Of a DNA stretch of 64,000 bases, positions 8,240-15,633 are shown piece by piece. The notes below the pieces were generated by a model that saw nothing but the letters and a program-made list of their open reading frames with translations, made no database searches and was not told the DNA's origin. The position numbers and the translations under genes were made by a program. How positions within the stretch are numbered: the first letter of the stretch is position 1; every line of letters starts with the position of its first letter. Source of the stretch: Candidatus Ruthenibacterium merdavium (GTDB taxonomy: Bacteria; Bacillota; Clostridia; Oscillospirales; Ruminococcaceae). Location of the stretch: positions 38,964 through 102,963 of the forward strand of contig DWWA01000008.1 in the NCBI GenBank assembly GCA_019119935.1, read 5' to 3'.

Positions 8240-9181
8240 TTATACAAACTGTACGTCGCTGAGCTTTTTGGCAATTTTGCTCACGACAATCAAAAGAACA
8301 ATATTCACTGCTGTGTTGAACAGACCGATGGCGGTCGAATAGCTGTACTGTGCGCGCTGGATGCCCTGCTCATACACATACACGGCAATGATGTCGCTCG
8401 TGGCCTTGTTCAAGTCGGTTTGCAGAAGGAATACTTTTTCAAAGCCGATGTTCATCAGGTTGCTGGCGCTTAAAATCAGCTGCAAAACAGCCATGGGAAC
8501 CAAAGCGGGCAGGTCAATGTGCAAAATGCGCTGGAACACCGACGCGCCGTCTACCTTGGCGGCTTCATACAGTGCGGTATCAACGCTCGACAGCGTGGCT
8601 AAGTAGATAATCGCGCCCCATCCTGCCTCCTGCCAGATGCCGCTGGCAACATAGATGGTGCGGAACATGTCGCTCTGATTTAAAAAGTCGATGCCGGTGC
8701 CGAGCAGGAGGTTGATTAAGCCGCCTGACGGGCTTAAAAAGATGCGCAGCATGCCGCAGATAATCATCATCGAAATAAAGTGCGGCGCATACAAAACGGT
8801 TTGCACCAATCGTTTGAAACGATGAAACCGAAGCTGGTTGAGTGCCAGCGCCAAAATGATTGGCACCGGGAAGCTCCAAAGCAGGCTGTACAAGCTTAAA
8901 AGCACCGTGTTTTTAATCATGCGCCAGCAGTTAGGGGAAGAGAAAAATTCCTCGAACCACTCTAAGCCGACCCACTCACTGCCGAAAATCCCGCGGCTGG
9001 CTTTGAAATCGCGGAACGCAATTTGAATGCCGTACATCGGCCCGTACTTATATACAATGGTGAGGATGACGGGGATGAGCAGCAGTAAATAAAGCTGCCA
9101 GTTTTCAATAAGGCGTTGTTTGAGCGGCTTGCGGTGAGCGATTACGCCGCCGGCCGCCGGCGCACTGCGCGACTTGTTCAT
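8240..9181 (-). CDS. Sugar ABC transporter permease (LplB/YteP type)
   Basis: The product is 313 residues from MNKSRSAPAAGG, chosen because AAGGAGG stands nine bases upstream; a longer reading to 9223 would cover the operator region. Six transmembrane helices are visible, with the EAA loop ALYEAAKVDGASVFQRILHIDLP near residue 205. It opens the fructoside transport operon, just downstream of a promoter and candidate LacI operator, and pairs with the next permease to form the membrane channel. Confidence 0.93.
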   Translation of the reverse strand: MNKSRSAPAAGGVIAHRKPLKQRLIENWQLYLLLLIPVILTIVYKYGPMYGIQIAFRDFKASRGIFGSEWVGLEWFEEFFSSPNCWRMIKNTVLLSLYSLLWSFPVPIILALALNQLRFHRFKRLVQTVLYAPHFISMMIICGMLRIFLSPSGGLINLLLGTGIDFLNQSDMFRTIYVASGIWQEAGWGAIIYLATLSSVDTALYEAAKVDGASVFQRILHIDLPALVPMAVLQLILSASNLMNIGFEKVFLLQTDLNKATSDIIAVYVYEQGIQRAQYSYSTAIGLFNTAVNIVLLIVVSKIAKKLSDVQFV

Positions 9182-9210
9182 GCGGGTTCCTCCTTTTTCT
9201 GTTCGCTTCA

Positions 9211-9222
9211 TGAATCGTTTCA
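9211..9222. promoter_or_regulatory. Candidate LacI-family operator
   Basis: TGAATCGTTTCA is a near-palindrome (10 of 12 positions) with the central CG typical of LacI-family sites. It lies between the promoter at 9239-9267 and the permease start at 9181, and a further GTTTCA-like half-site sits a few bases away. The divergent LacI regulator is the obvious candidate to bind it. Confidence 0.45.
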
Positions 9223-9238
9223 TAAACCTTGTGAAACA

Positions 9239-9267
9239 AAAATATCACTCTTTTTCCATAAAGTCAA
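9239..9267 (-). promoter_or_regulatory. Promoter of the fructoside transport operon
   Basis: On the minus strand TTGACT (9267-9262) and TATTTT (9244-9239) are 17 bases apart. The transcript would start near 9232 and run directly into the candidate operator, suitable for repression. Confidence 0.65.
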
Positions 9268-9401
9268 TGCTAATCATAAAAAAATCAATTAAAATTAAAT
9301 TGTTTTGGCGAAAAACACAATTAAATTAGATTTTACTTGTCAAATTTGCCTATGAAATTTCAAGAACAATATGAAGTTCTATAATAATTTTCATGAAATG
9401 C

Positions 9402-9430
9402 TTTACAGAAAAAGGGAAAGGAAGTATAAT
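9402..9430 (+). promoter_or_regulatory. Promoter of the LacI regulator and sugar kinase
   Basis: TTTACA at 9402-9407 and TATAAT at 9425-9430 are 17 bases apart, about 35 bases before the GTG start. The intervening region back to 9268 is very AT-rich. Confidence 0.7.
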
Positions 9431-9464
9431 AGGGGCAATGATAAGAAACCGAGGTGAAACCGCT

Positions 9465-10475
9465 GTGAAAGGAGAAAAGCAAGCCGCTACCATGAGCGAT
9501 GTAGCCCGCGAAGCAGGCGTGGCACTCGGAACAGTGTCGAAGGTGATCAACGGCATTCCCGTGGGCGAAAGCTACCGTTTAAAAGTAGAGCAGGCGGTAA
9601 AAAAGCTGAATTATCAGGTGAACCCCAGCGCAAAGGCGCTTAAAAGCAAGCGAACAAGCACCATTGCGCTGATTATTCCCAACACGATTGCGCCTTTTTT
9701 TGCGCTGCTGACCCACCATATCAATATGGTCCTGGAGCGCCGCGGCTATAAAATGATGCTTTGCTTTACCGAGTACGACCGAAACCGGGAGCAGGAATTT
9801 ATCGACATGGTGGTGCATAACCGCGTAGACGGCATCATCGCACTTACTTATAATCCGAACTTGAATATTCCCGTTGGAATCCCGTTTGTTACGATTGACC
9901 GGTTTTTCAGTGTTTCTGTGCCGTGTGTTGCATCTGACAACTTCGGCGGCGGTCAGCTGGCGGCTCAAAAGCTGGCCGAGCTGGGATGCCGGCGCGTGGC
10001 ATGCCTGCGCACAGGTTCCTCGTTAACCAACGAGCCCAGCAAGCGCATTGACGGCTTTGTGAGCGGATGCACGCAGGCCGGGCTGCCTTATGAGCTTTGC
10101 AATATGCCGGATGATACGCCTATGGCGGAATTTGAGGCATTTTTGCGCCGCAATTTGCTGGAAACGGACACCCCGCTTGACGGCCTTTTCTGCGGCACTG
10201 ACTTGATGGCTTGGCAGATGGAGCGCATTGTGAAGTCGCTGGGGCTGCGTGTGCCCGAAGATGTGCAGATCATTGGCTTTGACGGAATTCGCATGTTTGG
10301 CGACAAGGACTATATTTGCTCCACGATTGTACAGCCCGTGCCGGAGCTGGCCGAAACGGCGGTCAGCATGGTGCTGTCCAATGACTTTACGGGTTTGCCG
10401 CCTTTGGTATGCCTGCCGGTTCGCTACCAGCCCGGCGGCACCACGAAAGACGGTGAAACAGGCGAAGAAAAATAA
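9465..10475 (+). CDS. LacI family regulator of the fructoside locus
   Basis: The product has 336 residues from a GTG preceded by GAGGTG at eight bases; the ORF extends 24 codons upstream, but that stretch contains the promoter. An N-terminal LacI helix-turn-helix (MSDVAREAGVALGTVSKVINGIP, about residues 10-32) is followed by a periplasmic-binding-protein-like effector domain ending in QPVPELAETAVSMV. It is divergent from the transporter operon and 67 bases upstream of a PfkB kinase gene, so it probably represses import and catabolism until a fructoside or its phosphate is present. Confidence 0.9.
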   Translation: MKGEKQAATMSDVAREAGVALGTVSKVINGIPVGESYRLKVEQAVKKLNYQVNPSAKALKSKRTSTIALIIPNTIAPFFALLTHHINMVLERRGYKMMLCFTEYDRNREQEFIDMVVHNRVDGIIALTYNPNLNIPVGIPFVTIDRFFSVSVPCVASDNFGGGQLAAQKLAELGCRRVACLRTGSSLTNEPSKRIDGFVSGCTQAGLPYELCNMPDDTPMAEFEAFLRRNLLETDTPLDGLFCGTDLMAWQMERIVKSLGLRVPEDVQIIGFDGIRMFGDKDYICSTIVQPVPELAETAVSMVLSNDFTGLPPLVCLPVRYQPGGTTKDGETGEEK

Positions 10476-10542
10476 GCGCAGGGCGTTTCACGGCGGGAAA
10501 GCGTGCAAGCCTGTGCAGCCAGAATGGAAAGGAGTTATTCGC

Positions 10543-11493
10543 ATGAAAGATGTTGTTGCACTGGGAGAACTGTTGATTGATTTTGCCCCGGTTTCGGCCG
10601 ACGAAGCCGGTTATCCGACCTTAAAAGCGCAGCCGGGCGGGGCGCCGGGGAATTTTTTGGCGGCGCTGCAGGAATATGGATGTTCGACGGCGCTGCTTGG
10701 GAAAGTTGGGGACGATGCGTTTGGCAAGCTGCTGGTTCGGACGCTGCAAGAGCGAGGGATAGAAACAAGCGGGATTGTGGCAGACCCTGATGTATTTACA
10801 ACGATGGCGTTTGTAGCGCTGGATGCAGAAGGGAACCGTTCGTTCAGTTTTGCGCGCAAGCCCGGTGCAGACACGTGCCTGCGCGCAGAGGAGTTAGACC
10901 TTGAGCTGGTAGACGGGTGCAAGGTGTTCCACTTTGGCACATTAAGTTTGACAAATGACCCGGCGCGCACGGCGACAGTGACGGCGGTGAAATACGCAAA
11001 AAAGCAGGGAAAGCTCATTAGCTTTGACCCCAATTTGCGAAAACCGCTGTGGCCGAGCGATGCCGCCGCAAAAGAGCAGATTGAATGGGGTTTGCGCAAA
11101 GCGGATATTGTAAAAATCAGCGACGAGGAAATAGAATTCTTATGGGGCCTTTCGCCCGAGGATGGGGCGAAAAAGCTGCTTTCGGAGTACGGCGTGCAGC
11201 TGGTGTATGCAACCCTTGGGCCGAAGGGATGCTATACAGCAAACGGGCAGGCGAGCGTAAAAGTGGCTTCGCCCAGTGGTTTGCATGTGGTGGATACCAC
11301 GGGTGCGGGCGATATTTTCGGCGGCAGTGCGATGAGCCGTTTTCTGCGCTTGGGCAAAGCCCCCGGCGAGCTTTCTGCCGACGAGCTTTTTGCCGTGACG
11401 CGCTTTGCGTGCTGTGCGGCAAGCTTGTCTACGCAGACGCACGGCGGAATTAACAGCATTGTGCCCGAACAGCGGGTGCTGGAAATCGTGTAA
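10543..11493 (+). CDS. PfkB family sugar kinase, probably fructokinase
   Basis: This 316-residue ribokinase-fold enzyme starts at MKDVVALGELLIDF after GGAAAGGAG. It has the N-terminal PfkB signature (GGAPGNFLAAL, about residues 29-39) and the catalytic DTTGAGD motif with Asp257 as base. The FDPNLR segment near residue 165 is typical of bacterial fructokinases. Together with the GH32 hydrolase it would phosphorylate the fructose released in the cytoplasm. Other PfkB substrates (2-keto-3-deoxygluconate, ribose) are less likely in this context. Confidence 0.88.
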   Translation: MKDVVALGELLIDFAPVSADEAGYPTLKAQPGGAPGNFLAALQEYGCSTALLGKVGDDAFGKLLVRTLQERGIETSGIVADPDVFTTMAFVALDAEGNRSFSFARKPGADTCLRAEELDLELVDGCKVFHFGTLSLTNDPARTATVTAVKYAKKQGKLISFDPNLRKPLWPSDAAAKEQIEWGLRKADIVKISDEEIEFLWGLSPEDGAKKLLSEYGVQLVYATLGPKGCYTANGQASVKVASPSGLHVVDTTGAGDIFGGSAMSRFLRLGKAPGELSADELFAVTRFACCAASLSTQTHGGINSIVPEQRVLEIV

Positions 11494-11513
11494 TACCTTT
11501 TATTAGAAAAGAA

Positions 11514-11557
11514 AAAAGGGAGAGGGAAAGCCTGTACAGGCTTTCCCTCTCCCTTTT
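11514..11557. terminator. Bidirectional terminator, 44-base perfect palindrome
   Basis: The sequence is a perfect palindrome centred on GTAC at 11535/11536, with AAAA and TTTT at its ends. It separates the plus-strand kinase gene from the converging acetyltransferase gene and can serve both. Confidence 0.85.
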
Positions 11558-11567
11558 GGGCTTGCGG

Positions 11568-12188
11568 TTATTCTTGCGGCAAATCCAGCGGAATATCAGG
11601 CGTTTCGCCGCGGAAATAGGTGTTTCGGTCGGCTTCGGTAATTTCGCGCAGAACACGGCAGGGGTTGCCCACCGCCAAGCTGTTGTCGGGGATGTCTTTT
11701 GTAACAACGCTTCCCGCGCCGATTACGCAGTTTGCTCCGATGGTGACGTCGGGGCAAATAACGACATTTGCACCAATCCAGCTGTTATCCCCAATGCGCA
11801 CCGGACGGCCTAATTCCCAGCCGGAATTGCGCGTTTCGGGATGTACCGGGTGTCCGGCGGTGTAAATGCCTACGCGCGGGGCCAGCATCACGCCGCTGCC
11901 GATGGTAATGGGCGCAACATCAAGAAAAATGCAGTCGTAATTGGCATAAAAATTTTCGCCCACATGAATGTTGCTGCCGTAGTCACAGCGAAACGGCGCT
12001 TCAATCCATACATTTTTTCCGTGGCTGCCCAAAAGTGCGTCTAACAGCTGCACGCGCTTTTCGTATTGATTCGGCGGCGTTTGGTTGTAAGTATAGCAAA
12101 GCATTTGCGCGTTGATCCGCTCCTCAGGCAGGCCGTCTTTATCGGCGCGGTACAAAAGCCCCGCGATCATGCGTTCTTTCTGATTCAA
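11568..12188 (-). CDS. Sugar O-acetyltransferase, maltose/galactoside acetyltransferase family
   Basis: The product has 206 residues from a TTG start (LNQKERMIAGLLYRAD) behind AAGGGAGAG; the family N terminus KERMIAGxLY fits this start. An N-terminal helical cap is followed by left-handed beta-helix hexapeptide repeats (VMLAPRVGIYTAGHP, then SWIGANVVICPDVTIGANCV), with the active-site His in YTAGHPVH near residue 115. It transfers acetyl from acetyl-CoA to a sugar hydroxyl. The gene is monocistronic on the minus strand. The acceptor sugar is not readable. Confidence 0.9.
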   Translation of the reverse strand: MNQKERMIAGLLYRADKDGLPEERINAQMLCYTYNQTPPNQYEKRVQLLDALLGSHGKNVWIEAPFRCDYGSNIHVGENFYANYDCIFLDVAPITIGSGVMLAPRVGIYTAGHPVHPETRNSGWELGRPVRIGDNSWIGANVVICPDVTIGANCVIGAGSVVTKDIPDNSLAVGNPCRVLREITEADRNTYFRGETPDIPLDLPQE

Positions 12189-12231
12189 AACAATCTCTCC
12201 CTTTAAACGAAAAGTATATAATAAAATAATC

Positions 12232-12246
12232 AATACATTTTGTATT
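12232..12246. promoter_or_regulatory. AATACA-N3-TGTATT dyad, copy 1
   Basis: This inverted repeat lies 44 bases upstream of the acetyltransferase start. The same half-sites with the same three-base spacing recur at 14425-14439 before aroF, and with one mismatch at 63624-63638. It could be an operator of an unidentified regulator or chance in AT-rich DNA. Confidence 0.3.
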
Positions 12247-12256
12247 TAATGCGCCG

Positions 12257-12336
12257 AACCGCTTTTTTTTCGGGAGTTCTGCGCTTTGACGCAAAGAGGC
12301 AAGAGAGCGAGGGCCTCTTGCCAAAAGCGGTTTTTT
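12257..12336 (+). ncRNA. Possible structured element with plus-strand terminator
   Basis: AACCGCTTTT (12257-12266) pairs with AAAAGCGGTT (12323-12332). Inside lie a small hairpin (CTTTG/CAAAG, 12284-12296) and an eight-pair hairpin (GGCAAGAG/CTCTTGCC, 12298-12322), giving a three-way junction. The T run that follows is on the plus strand, yet both flanking genes are on the minus strand. It may be a small plus-strand RNA or a decayed element; no convincing plus-strand promoter was found. Confidence 0.3.
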
Positions 12337-12398
12337 CTTACGGTAATACTTTTTGAAAAATACAATTAGTATTATATATTTAATACAATACAAGCTGT

Positions 12399-13211
12399 TC
12401 AAAGTGTAAAATGAAACAGTCTTAGCACCTCGCAAAAATCCGACGAGGAAAAATGCAGTGTTTTTTCGTCCGAAAGCTCTGCGCCGGGGTAAAAGCTGGC
12501 GGCATAAGCGTCGGGTTCGTTTCGATAACGAACATAAACGTCAAACGAAGCGGGCAGATCCACGCGGCACTGCTCATACGCGCCGCTGTTCAGCTGTTCC
12601 AGCAGGGTATCATGGATGCGCGTTTCGGCCAGTGCCGGGTGCAGACAAGTGACAGAGCCGCCTTCTCCTTTTCCTGTGGGAACCGCAGCGACGCCGGGAA
12701 TCAGAGAGCGGGCCTGCGCACACACTCCCGCATCGCCCGAAACAAAACACACGGGAACGCCGAAGTAGGCGGCGGTGTAGGCGCTGAGCGTCAGCTCGTC
12801 CACCAATGCGCCGTTGATTTCCAGCGAATCAATTTCCCGGCTGAGCGTATGGCCCAAAGGACTGCCGCCGAAACCTGCGCCCGAATGATAACCAATCAAA
12901 CAAACCGCATCCCATTCGCCGCGTTGAATCCCGCTCATCATACCGTAAATATCGCCCGACCAGCCGCGGTTGACCTGAACTTCTTCCGGCAGGGCCGCAA
13001 GGTCAATGTTGCGCCCAAGGCCGTGCGCGTCCTTTACCAGAATGCGCGCAGCCTGTGCGTCCACGGCGGCGGCGCACGCCGCAGCGGTTTCACAGGTCAT
13101 GCGCTGCTGTGCCGCCGCAAAAGCGTTATAATCCTGGCCTTCATCGCCGGTGTCAAGCCAGCTTGTCACGCCGCAGCAGCCTTCCATATCACAGGAAAAA
13201 AACAAGTTCAT
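12399..13211 (-). CDS. M55 family D-aminopeptidase (DppA-like)
   Basis: The 270-residue product matches DppA: SCDMEGCCGVTSW at residues 6-18 gives the metal-binding Asp-x-Glu, KDAHG (about residue 60) and YHSGAG (about residue 105) supply the remaining zinc ligands and catalytic histidines. This family forms cytoplasmic decamers that cleave D-Ala-D-Ala or related D-amino dipeptides, probably recycling wall peptides. It has its own promoter. No dipeptide transporter adjoins it, unlike the Bacillus dpp operon. Confidence 0.88.
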   Translation of the reverse strand: MNLFFSCDMEGCCGVTSWLDTGDEGQDYNAFAAAQQRMTCETAAACAAAVDAQAARILVKDAHGLGRNIDLAALPEEVQVNRGWSGDIYGMMSGIQRGEWDAVCLIGYHSGAGFGGSPLGHTLSREIDSLEINGALVDELTLSAYTAAYFGVPVCFVSGDAGVCAQARSLIPGVAAVPTGKGEGGSVTCLHPALAETRIHDTLLEQLNSGAYEQCRVDLPASFDVYVRYRNEPDAYAASFYPGAELSDEKTLHFSSSDFCEVLRLFHFTL

Positions 13212-13268
13212 AAGTCATCCCCCTTTTGGCAAGCCGCCCGTGCGGACAGCCCGTATTGGTTTGTCCTT

Positions 13269-13297
13269 ATTATAGCCCATAGAGAGGGGCAAGGCAA
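13269..13297 (-). promoter_or_regulatory. Promoter of the DppA-like gene
   Basis: On the minus strand TTGCCT (13297-13292) and TATAAT (13274-13269) are 17 bases apart, with about 55 bases of leader before the ATG at 13211. Confidence 0.7.
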
Positions 13298-13357
13298 GCA
13301 ATATCGGGCGTTTTTTGGCGGAGGAAAACAGGGAAGGCGGCTTGCGCGAAAGCGGTT

Positions 13358-14371
13358 TCAGTTCAGCGTTTTTCCGAAGAAAGAAAGCGCGGGCACCGCT
13401 TTTTTCATCAGCGCGTCGAATGCCGCCGGGGTCAGGCTTTGTGCGCCGTCGCTTTTGGCGTGCGCCGGGTCGTTATGCACTTCAATCATCAGGCCGTCTG
13501 CGCCCGCGGCAATCGCCGCCATGGCAAGCGGTTCCACCATCCACGAAAGGCCCGCGGCGTGGCTGGGATCAACCACAACGGGCAAGTGCGTTTTTGCCTT
13601 CAGCATCGGCACGGCCGAGATATCCAGCGTATTGCGCATGGAGGTTTCAAACGTGCGGATGCCGCGCTCGCACAAAATGACGTTTTCGTTGCCCTCGCTC
13701 ATAATGTACTCGGCGCTCATCAGCCATTCTTCAATGGTGGCGGAAAGGCCGCGTTTGAGCAAAATGGGGTTTTTCAGCTTGCCAAGCTCTTTCAAAAGCT
13801 CGAAGTTCTGCATGTTGCGCGCGCCCACTTGAATTACGTCTACGTCGGAGAACATCGGGATGTGCTCGGTGTTCATAATCTCTGTCACAATGGGCATTCC
13901 TGTTGCTTCGCGGGCTTTGCGCAAAAGCTCCAGCCCTTCGGCGCGCATGCCTTGGAACGCATAGGGGGAGGTGCGGGGCTTGAACGCGCCGCCGCGCAAA
14001 AGCCCTGCGCCGCTTTCTTTTACGTCGCGCGCGACGGAGATGATCTGCTCCTCGCTTTCCACACTGCACGGCCCGGCAATGACGGCAAAGTGTCCGCCGC
14101 CGATTTTGTGGCCGCCGATGTTCACGACGGTATCCTCCGGGTGGAATTTGCGGTTGGCTTTTTTGTAGCCCTCGCTGACGCGTTTGACATCTTCCACTGC
14201 GTCATTCGCGAGAAGTGCATTTACATCCACGCAGGAGGTGTCGCCGATTAAGCCCAAAATGTGGGTTTCGGTGCCCTTCGAGTCGTGAATGGACAGGCCC
14301 GAACCTTCCAGCGCGCCGCGCAGTGCGGCAATGTCTTCTTGTTTTGCGGTTTGTTTGAGAATGATAATCAT
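13358..14371 (-). CDS. aroF: 3-deoxy-7-phosphoheptulonate (DAHP) synthase
   Basis: The 337-residue enzyme makes DAHP from phosphoenolpyruvate and erythrose-4-phosphate, the first step of aromatic amino acid synthesis. The start MIIILKQTAKQEDI follows GAGGAAAGG. Residues about 1-70 form a ferredoxin-like regulatory domain and the rest a TIM barrel (AGPCSVES near 95, GGAFKPRTSPYAFQG near 127, DPSHAAG near 272), the Thermotoga-type class I beta arrangement. Such N-terminal domains bind Tyr or Phe for feedback inhibition. Upstream is a Phe/Tyr-rich leader peptide with an attenuator, so control appears both allosteric and transcriptional. Confidence 0.95.
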   Translation of the reverse strand: MIIILKQTAKQEDIAALRGALEGSGLSIHDSKGTETHILGLIGDTSCVDVNALLANDAVEDVKRVSEGYKKANRKFHPEDTVVNIGGHKIGGGHFAVIAGPCSVESEEQIISVARDVKESGAGLLRGGAFKPRTSPYAFQGMRAEGLELLRKAREATGMPIVTEIMNTEHIPMFSDVDVIQVGARNMQNFELLKELGKLKNPILLKRGLSATIEEWLMSAEYIMSEGNENVILCERGIRTFETSMRNTLDISAVPMLKAKTHLPVVVDPSHAAGLSWMVEPLAMAAIAAGADGLMIEVHNDPAHAKSDGAQSLTPAAFDALMKKAVPALSFFGKTLN

Positions 14372-14424
14372 AACTACTTTCCTTTCCTCTTTGCGGCACG
14401 AAGCGGGTTCGGCCTGAATTTGAT

Positions 14425-14439
14425 AATACAAACTGTATT
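14425..14439. promoter_or_regulatory. AATACA-N3-TGTATT dyad, copy 2
   Basis: AATACA AAC TGTATT (extended by T/A on both sides) lies between the aroF attenuator and the aroF start. Its half-sites match copy 1 at 12232-12246. Possible operator; function not shown. Confidence 0.3.
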
Positions 14440-14463
14440 ATTTTTAATATTCAATACAAAATC

Positions 14464-14508
14464 AAAAAACGCCCCGGCCGACGGAGCAAACCGTCTGCCG
14501 GGGCGTTT
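14464..14508 (-). terminator. Attenuator terminator before aroF
   Basis: On the minus strand a GC-rich stem (12 plus 5 base pairs, one mismatch, loop TTTGCT) is followed by six T residues. It starts 17 bases after the stop codon of the leader peptide and ends about 90 bases before the aroF start. An alternative hairpin GCAGGAA/TTCCTGC spans the leader stop codon just upstream, and TTTGTC within the leader can pair with GACAAA at the foot of the terminator. Confidence 0.8.
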
Positions 14509-14524
14509 GTCAGCAGGAATCATT

Positions 14525-14623
14525 TCACGCGTTTCCTGCGGCCAAAGCACGACAAAGACGGCCATTCCTCATAAAGAAGAAATAGCCATAAGCGTAATAA
14601 AAAGCTGCCGCAAATAAACGCAT
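14525..14623 (-). CDS. Phe/Tyr-rich leader peptide controlling aroF
   Basis: A 32-codon ORF begins at ATG 14623 with GTGAGG upstream. It starts MRLFAAAFYYAYGYFFFM: of residues 4-17, five are Phe and four are Tyr. It sits between a consensus promoter and a strong terminator, directly upstream of DAHP synthase. This is the architecture of ribosome-mediated attenuation: stalling at Phe or Tyr codons when the charged tRNAs are scarce would let an antiterminator form. It is analogous to E. coli pheL, although I know of no named homologue. The ORF is too short for usual gene finding. Confidence 0.85.
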   Translation of the reverse strand: MRLFAAAFYYAYGYFFFMRNGRLCRALAAGNA

Positions 14624-14654
14624 GGGAAAAACCTCACAATTTTGTATTGGGTGA

Positions 14655-14683
14655 AGTATAGCGTGTTTTGCCCTGTTTGTCAA
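14655..14683 (-). promoter_or_regulatory. Promoter of the aroF leader transcript
   Basis: On the minus strand TTGACA (14683-14678) and TATACT (14660-14655) are 17 bases apart, near consensus. Transcription would start near 14648, about 25 bases before the leader peptide ATG. Confidence 0.85.
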
Positions 14684-14773
14684 GCTGCTTTTTGAAAAAT
14701 GACAAAAACAACCTTTGCAAAACGGTTTTCTTGTCGTTTTTTCCGAAAATGAAGTGAATTGACCGATTTTAGG

Positions 14774-14802
14774 TTGATTTTACATAAGAAAAAGGGTAAG
14801 AT
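14774..14802 (+). promoter_or_regulatory. Candidate promoter of the purine operon
   Basis: TTGATT at 14774-14779 and TAAGAT at 14797-14802 are 17 bases apart, divergent from the aroF promoter. A second -35-like TTGACC lies 16 bases upstream. No purine riboswitch core or PurBox was recognised after it. Confidence 0.55.
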
Positions 14803-14872
14803 AAAAATAGTGACGCACACATGCAACCACGAGAGGAAAGCTGCAAAAACCGCTGTCAAAGGAGGCCTTTGC

Positions 14873-14968
14873 ATGAATAGAAACCTGTTTGTCCTGCCGG
14901 CAAAGGGGCATCGTGTAACCTTTTCCCTCTCGCAGTGCAGCCGCGTGCGTCAAACGCAATTCGTGTAA
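14873..14968 (+). CDS. Short leader ORF ahead of purE
   Basis: A 31-codon ORF (starts MNRNLFVLPAKGH, ends RVRQTQFV) has a near-perfect AAAGGAGG site seven bases before its ATG. The site lies in the small hairpin CAAAGG-AGG-CCTTTG. The ORF ends three bases before a strong hairpin (14972-15005) and 89 bases before purE. No membrane segment is visible, and the codons show no obvious amino acid bias. It may be a regulatory leader peptide of the purine operon or a small protein in its own right. Confidence 0.55.
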   Translation: MNRNLFVLPAKGHRVTFSLSQCSRVRQTQFV

Positions 14969-14971
14969 CAA

Positions 14972-15005
14972 AAAGGGTCTGAGTGTATCTGCACTCAGGC
15001 CCTTT
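14972..15005. terminator. Hairpin between leader ORF and purE, possible attenuator
   Basis: AAAGGGTCTGAGTG pairs with CACTCAGGCCCTTT (14 pairs, one of them a G-T type) around the loop TATCTG. The following plus-strand bases, TTTCTGCTT, are only a moderate T tract; the minus strand has a cleaner T5 run. It may attenuate purine operon transcription or act as a bidirectional barrier. Confidence 0.5.
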
Positions 15006-15057
15006 CTGCTTATCACCACCGCCGCTCGGAAAGCGCGGGCAGAAAAGGAGAAACAAC

Positions 15058-15558
15058 ATGACAAAAAAAGTGGCAATCATCATGGGTTCAGACAGTGACT
15101 GGGGCGTTGTGAAAGCAGCCGCCGTTCAGTTAAAGGCATGGGACATTCCCTTTGAGGCGCATGTGCTCAGCGCACACCGCACCCCCGAAGCGGCGGCCGA
15201 GTTCGCCAAAAACGCCGAGGAAAACGGCTTTGCCGTGATTATCGCGGCAGCCGGCATGGCGGCACACCTTGCGGGTGCAATGGCGGCAAACACCACCCTG
15301 CCCGTCATCGGCATTCCTGTCAAGGGCGGCGCCATGGACGGTATGGACGCGCTGCTGGCAACCGTGCAAATGCCCTCCGGCCTGCCCGTTGCCACCGTTG
15401 CGCTGAACGGCGCAAAGAATGCGGCGGTGCTGGCCGCGCAGATTCTGGCTGTTTCGGACGCGCGAATCAGCGCTCTCTTGAAAGAAGCACGCACGGCGAT
15501 GAAAAACGAAATTGCCGCAAAGGACGAAAAACTCGCGCAGGAGATTGCCGCCCTGTAA
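15058..15558 (+). CDS. purE: N5-carboxyaminoimidazole ribonucleotide mutase
   Basis: The 166-residue enzyme starts at [15 protein letters not shown] after AAAAGGAG. The motifs GSDSDW, SAHRTPE and GMAAHLAG identify the octameric PurE fold, and they look like class I, which uses N5-CAIR. Class I enzymes normally need PurK, which is not in this operon. The last 25 residues are a charged helical tail ([17 protein letters not shown]). It is the first enzyme gene of the purine operon. Confidence 0.95.
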   Translation: MTKKVAIIMGSDSDWGVVKAAAVQLKAWDIPFEAHVLSAHRTPEAAAEFAKNAEENGFAVIIAAAGMAAHLAGAMAANTTLPVIGIPVKGGAMDGMDALLATVQMPSGLPVATVALNGAKNAAVLAAQILAVSDARISALLKEARTAMKNEIAAKDEKLAQEIAAL

Positions 15559-15633
15559 AAGCGGCAAGAAAAGGAAAAACAACCAGCGGCGCAGACATGT
15601 GCCGAAGCATTACATGAAACGGAGAGAAAAAAG

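Noticed and set aside
14374..14565. 63-codon ORF starting MAVFVVLWPQ in the aroF leader
   Set aside because: It crosses the attenuator terminator and has no ribosome binding site; the Phe/Tyr-rich ORF in another frame fits better.
14803..15057. Purine riboswitch ahead of purE
   Set aside because: Conserved core bases of the purine aptamer are not present; only the short ORF and a hairpin are seen.
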